Source: Meandrina meandrites (Eukaryota > Cnidaria > Anthozoa > Scleractinia > Meandrinidae). From it: 64,000 nt of DNA. Under the pieces are notes generated by a model. The model searched no databases. It was not told the origin of the DNA and was given only the letters and a program-made list of their open reading frames with translations. Below, one piece after another: positions 26,501 to 37,382 of the stretch. The stretch spans positions 6,545,701-6,609,700 of the forward strand of contig OY855913.1 of assembly GCA_963693305.1 (NCBI GenBank), in the 5' to 3' direction. Every line of letters starts with the position of its first letter. Positions within the stretch are counted from its first letter, which is position 1. Both the position numbers and the translations under genes were made by a program.

Positions 26501-29500
26501 AAGAGTCTGAAAAGAGACGAGCATCATCGTGTCCCGACAGACCCGCATCCCGCAATCGACAAGCTCACGTGTAAAACAGTTTTTAACACTCTGGTCAACC
26601 GACAGCAATGTCCTCCTACCGCAGATAAAAGATTAATAGAATGCGGTTTTGATGCGCAAACACGACAAGGTGTTTATTCGCTTCCATTTTGCGTAACGAA
26701 AGAAGTAAAACTATCTGTCTTCCAGTACAAGGTAATTCACAACATACTATATACAAATAACATTCTGTATAAAATGAAGAAAAAACCAAACCCTTATTGT
26801 CCCTACTGTACCAATGTCGAACAAACGATTGCTCATTTATTCTTCACATGTTCAGCAGCCAGATCTTTCTGGTCCGAGTTCACTACTTGGTATAATTCGC
26901 TATCAAAAAAAAAGAAGACTTCTCTTTCTAAAACAGAAATAATATACGGCGTAACAGAAAACTGGTCGTCCTGTTCAACCCTTAACCACTTGATTATAAT
27001 TGGAAAATACTTTTTGTATACTAATGCCCTAACAGACCAAAGATTTCAGTTCGCCGATTATATCACTCTCGTTCGAGATAAAATTGAAATGGAAAAATAC
27101 ATCGCAATCATGACCAATAATCGCACTGCCTTTAATAAAAAGTGGTCAAATTTTCTTATTTAGCACATTTATTAGTAAATTTGTTATGCTTTTTGTGTGT
27201 GTGTTAATTGTAATTGTAGTTGTTTTCCTTTCAACGAGTAATTTCTATTTAAATTTTTCATTGTACTTTATTATTAGTAATCTTATTGTGAGAAGTGTAA
27301 ATATTCGGATTGTTAGTAATGTGAGTAATGTCTGTAATTATAATTGTATCCTTATCAATGTAAGCAATTTTAAAATTTGTCAATAAAAAAACAAAAAAAA
27401 CAAAAAAAACCTTGTTTATATTCAATAAATCCTTATAATATCACCATGATTCTAGTCACAATTGTTTGCTAAATTTATGTTTCTGATGACTGTTTTTTAT
27501 TCATCACTGTGGATAGGTCAATATTTTATTTTATTTTGCAGAAAGAAAGTTATTATTCAATTGAAAACAACTGAAAAAAATGATAAATCAGTGTTACAGC
27601 CATTAGCCTTTAAACAAACCAGGAATCTGATGATTTTCACTAAACACACTTCAGTTTATCAATCAGAATGAAAATAAGATTCTTTTAAGATGCCGAAATT
27701 TCTCTTTCTGTTATTGTTACAAGTTTTTTCTTTATGACTATCTTCAGGTTGCCAAATTTCTCTTGCATCATTGTTGAGTGAAGCCATGTTTTCAGTCTTT
27801 GGGTGGTGGAAACTGAATGGTCGTCCACCTGATGCATTTGTTACTGGGTTTACTAATATAAGCTTGCATACTATGACTAAATGTTGTTACTTTTATCCTT
27901 TACAAAATAAATCAAAAAGACCCTTTATCGCAAGCTTCTGGAAAGGCATTCACAAATGAAATATTTTTAGTAATTGTTCGTTCGTTCGTTCGTTCGTTCG
28001 TTCGTTCGTTCGTTCGTTCGTTCGTTCGTTCGTTCGTTCGTTCGTTCGTTCGTTCGTTCGTTCGTTCGTCCGTTCGTTCGTTCGTTCGTTCGTTCTTTAT
28101 TTACTTATTTTCTCAATGTACTTCATCATGCCTTGTTTCTTCTTATTTTTTCTTTTTACTGTAAAAAGGTGGAGCGGGGGAGGGGGGGGGGGGGGTAAAG
28201 TCCCCCAGCCCCTCCCTCTATATGGTCATTGAATATGGGCAGTAAATAAGTAAATTATCAATATTTAATTTATCAATTATTAAGTAATTATCATAAGCAT
28301 TGCAAACTACACCACAGGGCGACAAAAATCAGTGACGAGAATCACCAACTGGGAACATCATTAATTTTGATTTAACATCAAGTTCTCAGAAAATAAATGT
28401 AAGGTCACAAGAAAGGAGAAGTTATTTTTCAGACTGAAAATGATATCATACTACATGCATTATCTTTAACCTGTTTATTAAGCTGCTACATTTCTGATTG
28501 CAGTATTTTGGCAAATCTGAGAGAACTTGCAGAGGGTTGTCTTGGGAGACCTATGCTGTACGAGCTTATTGAGGTAAATTTTGCTGAAATGGATGACTTT
28601 TAAAAATAAAATGAAAACCCTAGCTCTTTGGGTGTACTGTGGTCCACATACACTGTGCTGAATTAATGTATAACTTGCTTTTAACCATTTGTTTTCTAGT
28701 ACGCCAAGGAAAGTTTAACCGACAACAACAAACCCAGCTGTGCTTGTGCCATCTGCCTTTGCCACTTTCAGGTGAGTTTGTGACTCGGGGAATTGGAGGT
28801 TGATGAGGGCAGGGATGGATTACCTGCATTGCTGCACCTGCAAATCTTGTTCCATATTCTTGTTCCATATTTCCTGTGCTACATTAGGGGACAAAAGTAA
28901 TTGAGACAGTTGGTAAATATGTGTGCCAATTCCAGTGTTTCCATTTTTCCACTGAACCACTCCTCCCCCCCCCCCCCCCCCTTTTCAGTGTTGTACAGGA
29001 ACAAAGCAAGTCTTGCAGATAGCAAATTATATCCAACATTGTTTTCGGGGGGAGTGGAGGGGGGAGGGGGGTAATATCAGAGAAGTGAGGGGTGAAATGT
29101 GTCCAAGGTTCCCAAGAAGAGTGAAGTGTCTCATTGTAGTTTTCCTGGCCTGTTTCATATATTCCATCTTCTTTTAAACTAATTAAGTAAGTACAGCCCA
29201 ACCTTTATTAATTGACCATTATGTCACAAAAATGTCCCTTTTGATAAAATATATTTCCAGTTTATGTAGTTTTTTGCCATACTGTGCAACACCTTCTTAA
29301 GTCTCTTAAAAATCCTTTTTATTAGGATAATCATGAATTCACAAAGACAGAGTGTTACCATTATTTTCACTGTGGCTGTTTAGCAAGGTACATAGAATTT
29401 TCACTTCAACAAGACAAGGAAGTTGAGGACAACACTAAGGTATGTAACTTGGGAGTACCCCATGGGGGATGCCCTGGGGAAGTGTTTGTGATGCAAGATG

Positions 29501-32347
29501 AGGTCCGTACAGCAAGGTCTGTACAAAAACGACCAAGGAAAAAATTACATGGCTTATGACCGTTTCCATGGAAATGGTCCGTTTGGCAAAATCCCAACCA
29601 TTACCAAGAAAGAACCAATCAAAACGCTGGGATTTACCTGAAGACTGCCTTGCCATATAATAAAGTTGTTTAGTGTGTGAGTGATATCAGTTCAGACTCA
29701 TCACTTTATTGATAACTATTGATATCAATTGATTCCACAGGCGGAATGCCCCATGTGCCGACTCCCAATCACATACAGCCTCACAGAACTCAAAGCTGTG
29801 TCTTCTAGTGAGGGGAACGAGGAGGAGGTCTGTTTATATTACCAAAAATCACCACCATCAAATTTCTCCTAACAATATCGATATTTTGTCAGTAGACACG
29901 TTGTGAGAATATAGAAACTCATCAAGAGGAAACTGCTTAGATGTACCTTCAAATTCTCACAACTAAATTTAACAGGTAAACAGTTAAACCCAGACAGACA
30001 TTCGCACTGCCTCTCAAGAAAACAAAACGAAGTTTGTTATTGGAAATTTGGTTTGCATTTTTTTGCTTCGCATTCTGATCGGTTTATTTCGAAATTAGCC
30101 TGCGTGCAGCCGTCTCCTATTTCCCTTTTTCGCGTTAAGAAGCCAATTTGTAGCCGTACCCACCCCCTCCTGAGGAAAACGTATATTTGCATGCGAAAGG
30201 TGTGACGTCACCCTCCATCCGGTTTTTCTTCGGGGCGCGGTGGGGGGGGGGAGGGGCTGGGGAGGGGTTGGGGGGTGTGGGGGCGTACGGCAACACATAG
30301 GCTACGCGTAGTATGTAGTGGACAGATACACGCAGGCTATCTCGAAATTTGGGTGTGTTGTGATCGGCCACATTTACGTGATTTCGTTTGTTTTTGTTCA
30401 GGCACTCTCTGTCGGTGGAAAACTGCTAGAGAACGGCACCTCAATTGGTAAATGAAGAGTTTATTTGTACCTCATCTGTTATTGTTTGTTTTGTCCTCCA
30501 GGTAGTTTATGAACCCAGTGTGGAAATACGAAAACTTCAGAAGAAAATGTCTTCAATGTTTAACAAACAAAAAAGAAAAGGAGGAGTCATTGACGTAGAA
30601 CAAGAAAGGAACAGATATTTGATTGACATAACATCGGTATGAGCCCTGCTGAACCAGTGTACTTTGCTCTTATGCAGTCAGTTTACTTTACCAAGCGTAC
30701 TTGTGCGTAGCAGGTGCAGTGAAGAATGGAGGATGGGGAAAACACAAAGAAAAAGAAGTAAACCTTAGCCACTTAGCAGACACTTAGCCTGAAGAGAATA
30801 CATACTTTGTCTATTTCTCATTCTAAAAACGTGAAAAAGGGGGAGGGGAGGGTGGACAGCGAAGCCGGGTATCCAGGTGGTTAAGGGGTACAGCTAACGG
30901 TGTTACGGAGTTACTTTATTTTAACAAAATCCTACATCTTTGCTCAATACAGAGTGCACTGATCGAGTGTGGCTCTTTTATTAAGACCAACATTTTAATG
31001 CCAAACCTTCTACGTATAATATCGCAATTTGAAATAGGCATCCGAGTAAGTATATTCTTGTAATGAGATAAATCTGATAAATGTAAGGCAAACCATTCTT
31101 ATTTCCATTTTCAGCCCAAATTTTGTCTCGGAGAGCCTGCCCGAGCCCGCAGTTTTGGGTAATGAAGAGGCTAAGATATATGACGTACTTTTTTGATGGC
31201 GCCATGTTGACGTGACAACGTTCAGAGCTCGTGCACTGATTGGATAATAAGCAGCGGAAACCTTTTGTGTGCTTCTATGAGGAAATTTGTCAAAAACATT
31301 TTTGTTCTTCCTTACTGAGTGCATCAAACTTATTTTATTTTCGTTGTTTGGCAGGTCCGTCAAGAGGAAACTGTTCCTGAAAGCGAGCCCCCCACGGGGC
31401 CCGAGACGGACACCGTAACAAAGAACCCTTCATCGGAACACACTGTAAATGATGTCCCTAAGCGAGAAGACGCTTCAAAGGAAACTAGTCAACCAGACGA
31501 TGTTGCCCGCAAAGACAAGCCAGAAAAGAAAGATAAAAAAGAGTTTTCTAAATACTCGGGACCCTCACGAGGACCTCGGCGCCCCGTGGACAAAACTGGA
31601 AAACGATGGGATGAAGAGAAGTTTAAACAGAACGGCCAGAGACGAACTGAGAAAAAACGACCTACAACACGTGACAGACCTAACAGTGCTGAACAGAGAG
31701 AAAAACAAAAAGATTCCGAGAAAGAACCTGACAAGCAAAGAAGTGATTTTGCAATTTGGGCGGAAGCTAAACCTGATAGCGCTCATACTGACCTGAAATC
31801 GGAGGAAAACGCTTCTGCTGTAGTCCCTCCAGAGAAGGTTGAAAGTAATGTCTCTGGTAGCAGTAATTATAATAGAAAGTCAATGCAAAAGTCTAATGGA
31901 GAAAGACCAAGATCCGCCAGGAGAGGGCGAGGAAGATCAGGAAGAAGCAGGCCATCTGGCAGCGTAAACGAATCACGAGGTGGCGTTAAGAACATGAATA
32001 AAAGTAGGACTGCTTCCAGAGAAGCTGTCAAACGGTCTGACGTGGCTGGACCACCAGAAAATAGTAAGCCCTCGCAGGAGAAAAATGGACAACTTCAAGA
32101 CCAAAGTAGCTCTCTTGAAGAAAATCCTAGTGACGAGGGCGGAGGAAATAAGGACAAGGTTCGCAAGCCTCCCCCTGGTTTTAAGAATTTGAAGACTGAT
32201 AAAGGGGGGTGCGAACAGTCCACAAATGTTTCTCGGCCCCCTCCAGGGTTTGAACAACATTCTACCCGACCCAGGCCTCCTCCAGGCTTTGGTAACCTAC
32301 CGCCGGAAGGGTCAGGGCGGAATACAAGTCAGTCAATAACAAGCTGA
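21623..32347 (+). CDS. RNF25: E3 ubiquitin-protein ligase RNF25, complete, 10 exons
   Basis: Coding exons: 21623-21663, 21764-21841, 24046-24142, 25070-25137, 28504-28573, 28700-28771, 29326-29439, 29741-29827, 30502-30636, 31355-32347 (TGA). All junctions are GT..AG and in phase; 584 residues. An RWD domain (about 15-125) with the ELLEAIYIHEF and YPSELPSIHI signatures is followed by a RING-H2 (C134, C137, C152, H154, H157, C160, C183, C186). RWD plus RING in this order is the RNF25/AO7 architecture. In mammals this ligase acts with RNF14 and GCN1 on stalled ribosomes. The 330-residue last exon is basic and low-complexity, with an RRGRGRSGRSR patch and three PPPGF motifs at about 526, 549 and 562. 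It is longer than human RNF25 (459 residues). The start ATG is the first in frame after a CpG-containing leader. Introns host several transposons. Confidence 0.95.
22290..22495 (+). repeat. Degenerate tandem repeat of AAATATCCCGTATCC units
   Basis: About five imperfect units of 30-40 bases, each with TAAATATCCCGTATCC(T) followed by a T-rich spacer. Lies in RNF25 intron 2. Confidence 0.6.
23162..23189 (+). other. CTGACGA...CGAAAC motif, possible hammerhead-ribozyme relic
   Basis: CTGACGA, a short weak stem, then GAAACATC. This matches the CUGANGA and GAAA core boxes of hammerhead ribozymes found in Penelope-like elements. Related strings are at 40,605-40,633 and 55,100-55,140 (both minus). 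Folding was judged by eye only. Confidence 0.3.
23446..23960 (-). pseudogene. 5'-truncated LINE 3' end with (ATT)n tail, minus orientation
   Basis: On the minus strand an 89-codon frame (23,951-23,682) reads FYYNYKTLHGLAPAYIEDLL, then RRYLRFPKKNLLAVPG and LWNSLPHVRDAESLDIFKRQ. This is the conserved region after the RT of CR1/jockey-like LINEs. A 3' UTR with a GCGCCTTTGGACCGTCAGG hairpin follows, ending in a (ATT)n tract at 23,509-23,446. It is inserted in antisense in RNF25 intron 2. No catalytic motif is left. Confidence 0.75.
24220..24450. mobile_element. Pogo/Tigger-like MITE remnant
   Basis: Alternating TTCTCAAAC / CTCAAACC strings end in GGTTCAAGAAATCGGGATTTCCACTGTAC, the kind of terminus seen in pogo-type mariner elements. 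A similar fragment is at 48,685-48,872. The 5' limit is unclear. Confidence 0.4.
24594..24716. mobile_element. Hairpin element, ATGTTGTGGTTCAATTTTA arms, copy 1
   Basis: ATGTTGTGGTTCAATTTTA at the left pairs with the AAATTGAACCACAACAT right end. Inside these, TTGGTTCAA pairs with TTGAACCAA. Located in RNF25 intron 3. Confidence 0.65.
24809..24938. mobile_element. Hairpin element, same family, copy 2
   Basis: ATGTTGTGGTTCAATTTAACC pairs imperfectly with TAATTCAACCACAACA at the right. It lies about 95 bases from copy 1 and is more diverged. Confidence 0.55.
25265..27412 (+). mobile_element. 5'-truncated LINE with open reverse-transcriptase frame
   Basis: The frame is open from about 25,298 to TAG 27,163, over 600 codons. 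It contains the RT palm motifs RGVRQGCPLSG and QYADDT (catalytic Asp pair) and a C-terminal zinc-binding segment PYCPYC..TIAHLFFTC typical of L1/Tx1-like ORF2. The upstream half (APE endonuclease and first RT blocks) is missing, so it cannot move by itself. The 3' UTR ends in CAATAAAAAAACAAAAAAAACAAAAAAAA at 27,380-27,409. It is inserted in sense orientation in RNF25 intron 4 (25,138-28,503). The lack of stops suggests a recent insertion. No target-site duplication was identified by eye. Confidence 0.9.
27975..28095. repeat. (TTCG)n microsatellite, about 30 units
   Basis: Near-perfect tetranucleotide run with one C substitution, inside RNF25 intron 4. A poly-G tract follows at 28,175-28,194. 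Confidence 0.97.
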
Positions 32348-33049
32348 CCAATAGCATCGTGCAAGGCTAATATTAATGATGTATGAATTCTTCGTCTGGC
32401 AAGAAGAGTGAATTCTTCTGTGTGACGATCATGATTCGACTCACATAGTGTACGATTTCAAGCAACTTTTGGGAAGGTTATCACCCTAAAAGCTAAATCT
32501 TTGAAGGTAAAGAAACTTAAACAAAAAACTGTGTAAACGTCCAAGAGGTGATTTTTTCACGCTCTCAAAAGAACAAATATTTGCTTTGTGTTAACCTTAT
32601 TTTCAGGGATGGAGAATGAATTTACTCTACATTCACACCTGAATGCTCTCTGATCTGTTAATTTATTTTTTCAGATTTATTAGTTTGTTGGAACTTTGCC
32701 ATTTTGACTTAGCAAACATACACTAAGCCACGCTGTATTTGGAAACAGGCTTTTTGAGCGTCATAGCTAGAGAGAGAGGTGTCATTGCTGGGCAGCGAAG
32801 TCGCTAAAGGGGCTATGTTATGGATGGCGCATTTTAAGGTTTAACCTTAACTTTTCAAATGTAGTCCTTGTAGTCCCCCTCAACCTTTCCCAGTCTTAAC
32901 ATATTTGTTTTCCTTGGTAAACAATTTTGAGGTTTGCTTCCGTTATCTACGAGCCCGCGTTTTCTATGAGTGAATGGTGAACAAGGCGCAGCCGAGTTGT
33001 CTATCGCTCATAGAAAACGAGGCCGAGTAGTCTACAGGGTTTGCACAGT

Positions 33050-34590
33050 CTTGAAAAGTCCTTGAATTTTAGGGGGAGTCCTTGAAAAGTCCTTGAATTA
33101 CATTTTTCCTTGAAAAGTCCTTGAATTACATTTTTCCTTGAAAAGTCCTTGAATTGTAGGGGGAGTCCTTGAATTTTAGGGGGAGTCGTTGAAAAGTCCT
33201 TGAATTTTAGGGGGAGTTGTTGAAAAGTCCTTGAATTTTAGGGGGAGTCGTTGAAAAGTCCTTGAATTACATTTTTCCTTGAAAAGTCCTTGAATTACAT
33301 TTTTCCTTGAAAAGTCCTTGAATTGTAGGGGGAGTCCTTGAATTTTAGGGGGAGTCCTTGAATTTTAGGGGGAGTCGTTGAAAAGTCCTTGAATTTTAGG
33401 GGGAGTCGTTGAAAAGTCCTTGAATTACATTTTTCCTTGAAAAGTCCTTGAATTTTAGGGGGAGTCCTTGAATTTTAGGGGGAGTCCTTGAAAAGTCCTT
33501 GAATTACATTTTTCCTTGAAAAGTCCTTGAATTGTAGGGGGAGTCCTTGAATTTTAGGGGGAGTCGTTGAAAAGTCCTTGAATTACATTTTTCTTTGAAA
33601 AGTCCTTGAATTGTAGGGGGAGTCCTTGAATTTTAGGGGGAGTCGTTGAAAAGTCCTTGAATTACATTTTTCCTTGAAAAGTCCTTGAATTGTAGGGGGA
33701 GTCCTTGAATTTTAGGGGGAGTCCTTGAAAAGTCCTTGAATTACATTTTTCCTTGAAAAGTCCTTGAATTGTAGGGGGAGTCCTTGAATTTTAGGGGGAG
33801 TCGTTGAAAAGTCCTTAAATTACATTTTTCCTTGAAAAGTCCTTGAATTGTAGGGGGAGTCCTTGAATTTTAGGGGGAGTCGTTGAAAAGTCCTTGAATT
33901 ACATTTTTCCTTGAAAAGTCCTTGAATTGTAGGGGGAGTCCTTGAATTTTAGGGGGAGTCCTTGAAAAGTCCTTGAATTGTAGGGGGAGTCCTTGAATTT
34001 TAGGGGGAGTCGTTGAAAAGTCCTTAAATTACATTTTTCCTTGAAAAGTCCTTGAATTGTAGGGGGAGTCCTTGAATTTTAGGGGGAGTCGTTGAAAAGT
34101 CCTTGAATTACATTTTTCCTTGAAAAGTCCTTGAATTGTAGGGGGAGTCCTTGAATTTTAGGGGGAGTCCTTGAAAAGTCCTTGAATTACATTTTTCCTT
34201 GAAAAGTCCTTGAATTGTAGGGGGAGTCCTTGAATTTTAGGGGGAGTCGTTGAAAAGTCCTTGAATTAAATTTTTCCTTGAAAAGTCCTTGAATTGTAGG
34301 GGGAGTCCTTGAATTTTAGGGGGAGTCCTTGAATTTTAGGGGGAGTCCTTGAAAAGTCCTTGAATTACATTTTTCCTTGAAAAGTCCTTGAATTGTAGGG
34401 GGAGTCCTTGAATTTTAGGGGGAGTCCTTGAAAAGTCCTTGAATTACATTTTTCCTTGAAAAGTCCTTGAATTGTAGGGGGAGTCCTTGAATTTTAGGGG
34501 GAGTCCTTGAAAAGTCCTTGAATTACATTTTTCCTTGAAAAGTCCTTGAATTTCTGTGCAAGTCCTTGAAAAGTCCTAGAATTTTCTTCG
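33050..34590 (+). repeat. Minisatellite array, 11/20/28-bp subunits in a 79-bp higher-order unit
   Basis: About 1.5 kb built from three subunits that all start (T)CCTTGAA: TCCTTGAAAAG (11), TCCTTGAATTxTAGGGGGAG (20), and the ACATTTTTCC-containing unit (28). The order 28-20-20-11 recurs with a 79-bp spacing (for example GTCGTTG at 33,563 and 33,642). Some repeats drop or duplicate a subunit. The array starts about 700 bases after the RNF25 stop. Both strands have stops in all frames, so it is not coding. A few diverged units trail to 34,875. Confidence 0.95.
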
Positions 34591-34927
34591 ACTTTAAATG
34601 TAGTGGTGTCCAAGGCAAATTGCTTTGCATAGACTTTGGTATTCTTTTCCTGTGTAAAGCAACTTCAAACACTGTAAAACGTGGGTGTAAAAGCGGGTAA
34701 TAATGAGAAAAGACAAGTGACCTGAAAAATGTAGAGAAGGAGATGGAGCAAACACTTGAAGCATTTGAAACCTGATTTCTTGGACTGGGAATGTGCATTT
34801 ATATACCATCTGTGAAATTACATTCCTGGTAGGTGGTCCTTGAAAATTCAATTTGGTCCTTGAAAAGTCGTGGAAAAATGGTTGCGATTTTTTGTACAAA
34901 CGTTGAGTCTAATTGTTTTAGTAATAA

Positions 34928-35236
34928 AGGTAAAGTCTACATACGAGCCTAGTGGCCCATCAGACCGGAGCTTATCCCGGTTTCCGTAGGATGAAGCGAC
35001 TAGAGAGTATTTCTACTCCCCCCCAGGATGGGATGCAGGGTTACCCCCCAGTCCATCGCAGGGTTACCCACAGCAGTAAATTCGCCGGTACCCATTTATA
35101 CACCTGGGTGGAGAGAGGTACTATGAGAGTAACGTATCTTGCCCAAGAACACAACGCAGTGCCCTGGCCAGGGCTCGAACCCGGACCGCCCGATCCGGAG
35201 TCCAGCGCACTAACCATTAGGCCACCGCGTCTCCCA
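34928..35236 (-). mobile_element. SINE, GGGAGGCGCGGTGGCC family, minus orientation
   Basis: The reverse complement begins GGGAGACGCGGTGGCCTAATGG at 35,236, with box B GGGTTCGAGCCC, CTTGGGCAAGA and the GGATAAGCTCCGG tail, ending at GTAGACTTTACCTTT (34,928). It closely matches the copy at 58,706-59,062. Confidence 0.85.
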
Positions 35237-36257
35237 CTGCTTGAACTCTAAGCTGGTTGCAGTTCAAAATGTACAACATTATGTACTTTCAATAAGCTAA
35301 AAATCATGAAAAATTCGCCTCCAAGGAGCAACGCGCGCGATCGCGTACTGACAGCGAATACAAAACAATGGGAGAACCAATCAGATTCGCGAATTTCCAG
35401 CAGAACACGACTGAGCTTCTACATAATGAAAGTACTTTCGTACTGAATCAACTTGAAAGTAGTAAATACTGCTACATGATGTATTTAATATCCTTTTCAA
35501 ATGAGCAGGTGACGAGAGGCGCGCGGAGACGGGGAGGGGGGATATGTGGTGTGGTTAGGAACCACCTGGGGTTCCTGTGTTCATTTATCAGAAAATGACA
35601 CGATTGGTTTCGGTTTCTCTTCTGTCTTGTTGAGAAAGTGGCGCAAGCTTTCTAAGCAATTCACAGAACATTGTAAAGGAAAACCAGTAGAATTTAGGAT
35701 TACTTTCGACACAATTGAACAGCCCTCGATTTGCTTGTGCTTGACTGCCAAGATGTGTCAGCCTTTGGTGCTGTGCCCGCATTTCATTTCATTATTGCAC
35801 GAAAAAGAAGACAAGGAAAGCTCGACAGAGGAAGTACACGACAATCGAACTACTCTACGTACTGATTTCAAAAGATGTTTTCAAAAATGCGTCCCACACT
35901 AACAATGGCACAACTTTTGCGTGCAAAGTGCAAATAGCTACTTTATTTAACGTGGAAAATACTTAACGCTTCAGGTTAGTTTGCAGGTATTCCGCAACAA
36001 GGTAACAAACAAAAGTAAAAAATATTGAAAATTCTAGCAGGCGAGACACGCTAAGCGAACTGTAAATGTTGCTTCAAAATCGCCTGTACCCAACTAGCAA
36101 ACGTACCAAAACGTAACCCTCTTACAGAAAACGTGACCCTTCCTACCCCTCCCATAGAACATGGCATCCCTTTCACATGCAGTAGAAACAAACTGCAACC
36201 CTCTTCAAACCTTTTGACTAACCTTTCTACCTCTGTTCGAGATATTTTGCAATGCCC

Positions 36258-36522
36258 TTCAGGGCCGTAGGCAGGATTTTGCTTGGGTGGGTGCGATCGC
36301 GCGAGCGCCGGAAGCATGAGCATCTAGGGGGGGGGGGGGGGGGGGGGTGACCGGGGGTATATTTCCTCGGGAAATGTTGAAAACGTCAATTTGTTGAAGT
36401 CCGCTTTTCCTGCATTCCGAGAGTCATTTTAACCCACCCTCTCAGATTAAGCGGTCCTTTGCGGCGCGCGAGGGGGTGCGGATCGGACGCACACATCGCT
36501 CCCCCCTGCCTACGGCCCTGCC
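36258..36522. mobile_element. MITE with AGGGCCGTAGGCAGG inverted ends; internal poly-G
   Basis: AGGGCCGTAGGCAGG at about 36,260 is the exact reverse complement of CCTGCCTACGGCCCT ending near 36,521. GGTGCG..CGATCGC also pairs imperfectly with the right arm. An uninterrupted G run occupies 36,327-36,347. Confidence 0.65.
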
Positions 36523-37382
36523 CTTTTAGAATATGCTTTCCCCTACCCTTTCCTACACTTCGACTTGTGAAATCCTTATCTCTATAAAATATAGCTCCAG
36601 CCTGAAAATGGTACTCCCGGGGGCGGAGCCTCCCCGTATAGTCCTCTACAGGGAGAACCCCACCGGGATCTGAGGCTTAGACTTGAATATTCCATACTGT
36701 AGACGCAGCTCTTTTGGGGATCCGTTTGGTATATTTGATGCTCTATCTACGTAAAACTCAACGTGCAAGTAACTGTATTAGTGTGCGCGGAAACAGGAAA
36801 GTCTGTTTATTCTGCTGCAACATTGCGTTTACTTAAAAGAATTACTAATTAAATAGGTTTCTAGAGGGGGTGAATAAGGGGTTTGCAAATCTGCCGATCC
36901 GTGCTATTTTTAGCTGATCAGTCGATCCGTCACCATTTTTGTTTAAATCCGGCCTTAATCGCTTTACTTGAAAATTCGATTTTTTTCTACGAATAAAGAA
37001 TGAACAAAACACCACTGAAACCAACCAAGATCGACCAAAGATCCGTGTTCCAAACTTTGTTTAGAGTCCTAGGTCCGAACTTAAATTGAAACTGGCGAGA
37101 CAGAGTCCAGAACTCGGGCCAAAATGCGATCCGCTGTACTTGTGAAATCCGTGAATCCGCTCGATTTATCGCAAACGTCCGCCGCGTACGATCCGAACCT
37201 ATTCACCCCCTCTTTCTACACACACAAAAAGCTAAGCCTTCGGTACCGGAAGTTTCTTTGGCGTTTCTTTGAGCAGAGGTTCGCAAAAACGCGCCAGAAA
37301 AACCTCTGGTACCAAAGGGAAGTAAACAGTGAAATAAATGGAGCTTTGAAAATTGCTCCAGCGCTCATGTGACATAAGACAT

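Noticed and set aside
27974..28198. 74-codon FVRSFVRS repeat protein
   Set aside because: Translation of the (TTCG)n microsatellite.
33050..34590. CRISPR-like array
   Set aside because: Direct tandem minisatellite with no unique spacers, in an animal genome.
34952..35251. 99-codon frame and 58,542-58,784 frame with similar protein (PGLEPGPPDPESSAL)
   Set aside because: Both are translations of the SINE family, a well-known false-protein source.
35546..35902. 118-codon plus-strand frame
   Set aside because: No recognisable domain. Its start overlaps a dispersed repeat and no splice partners were seen; probably chance.
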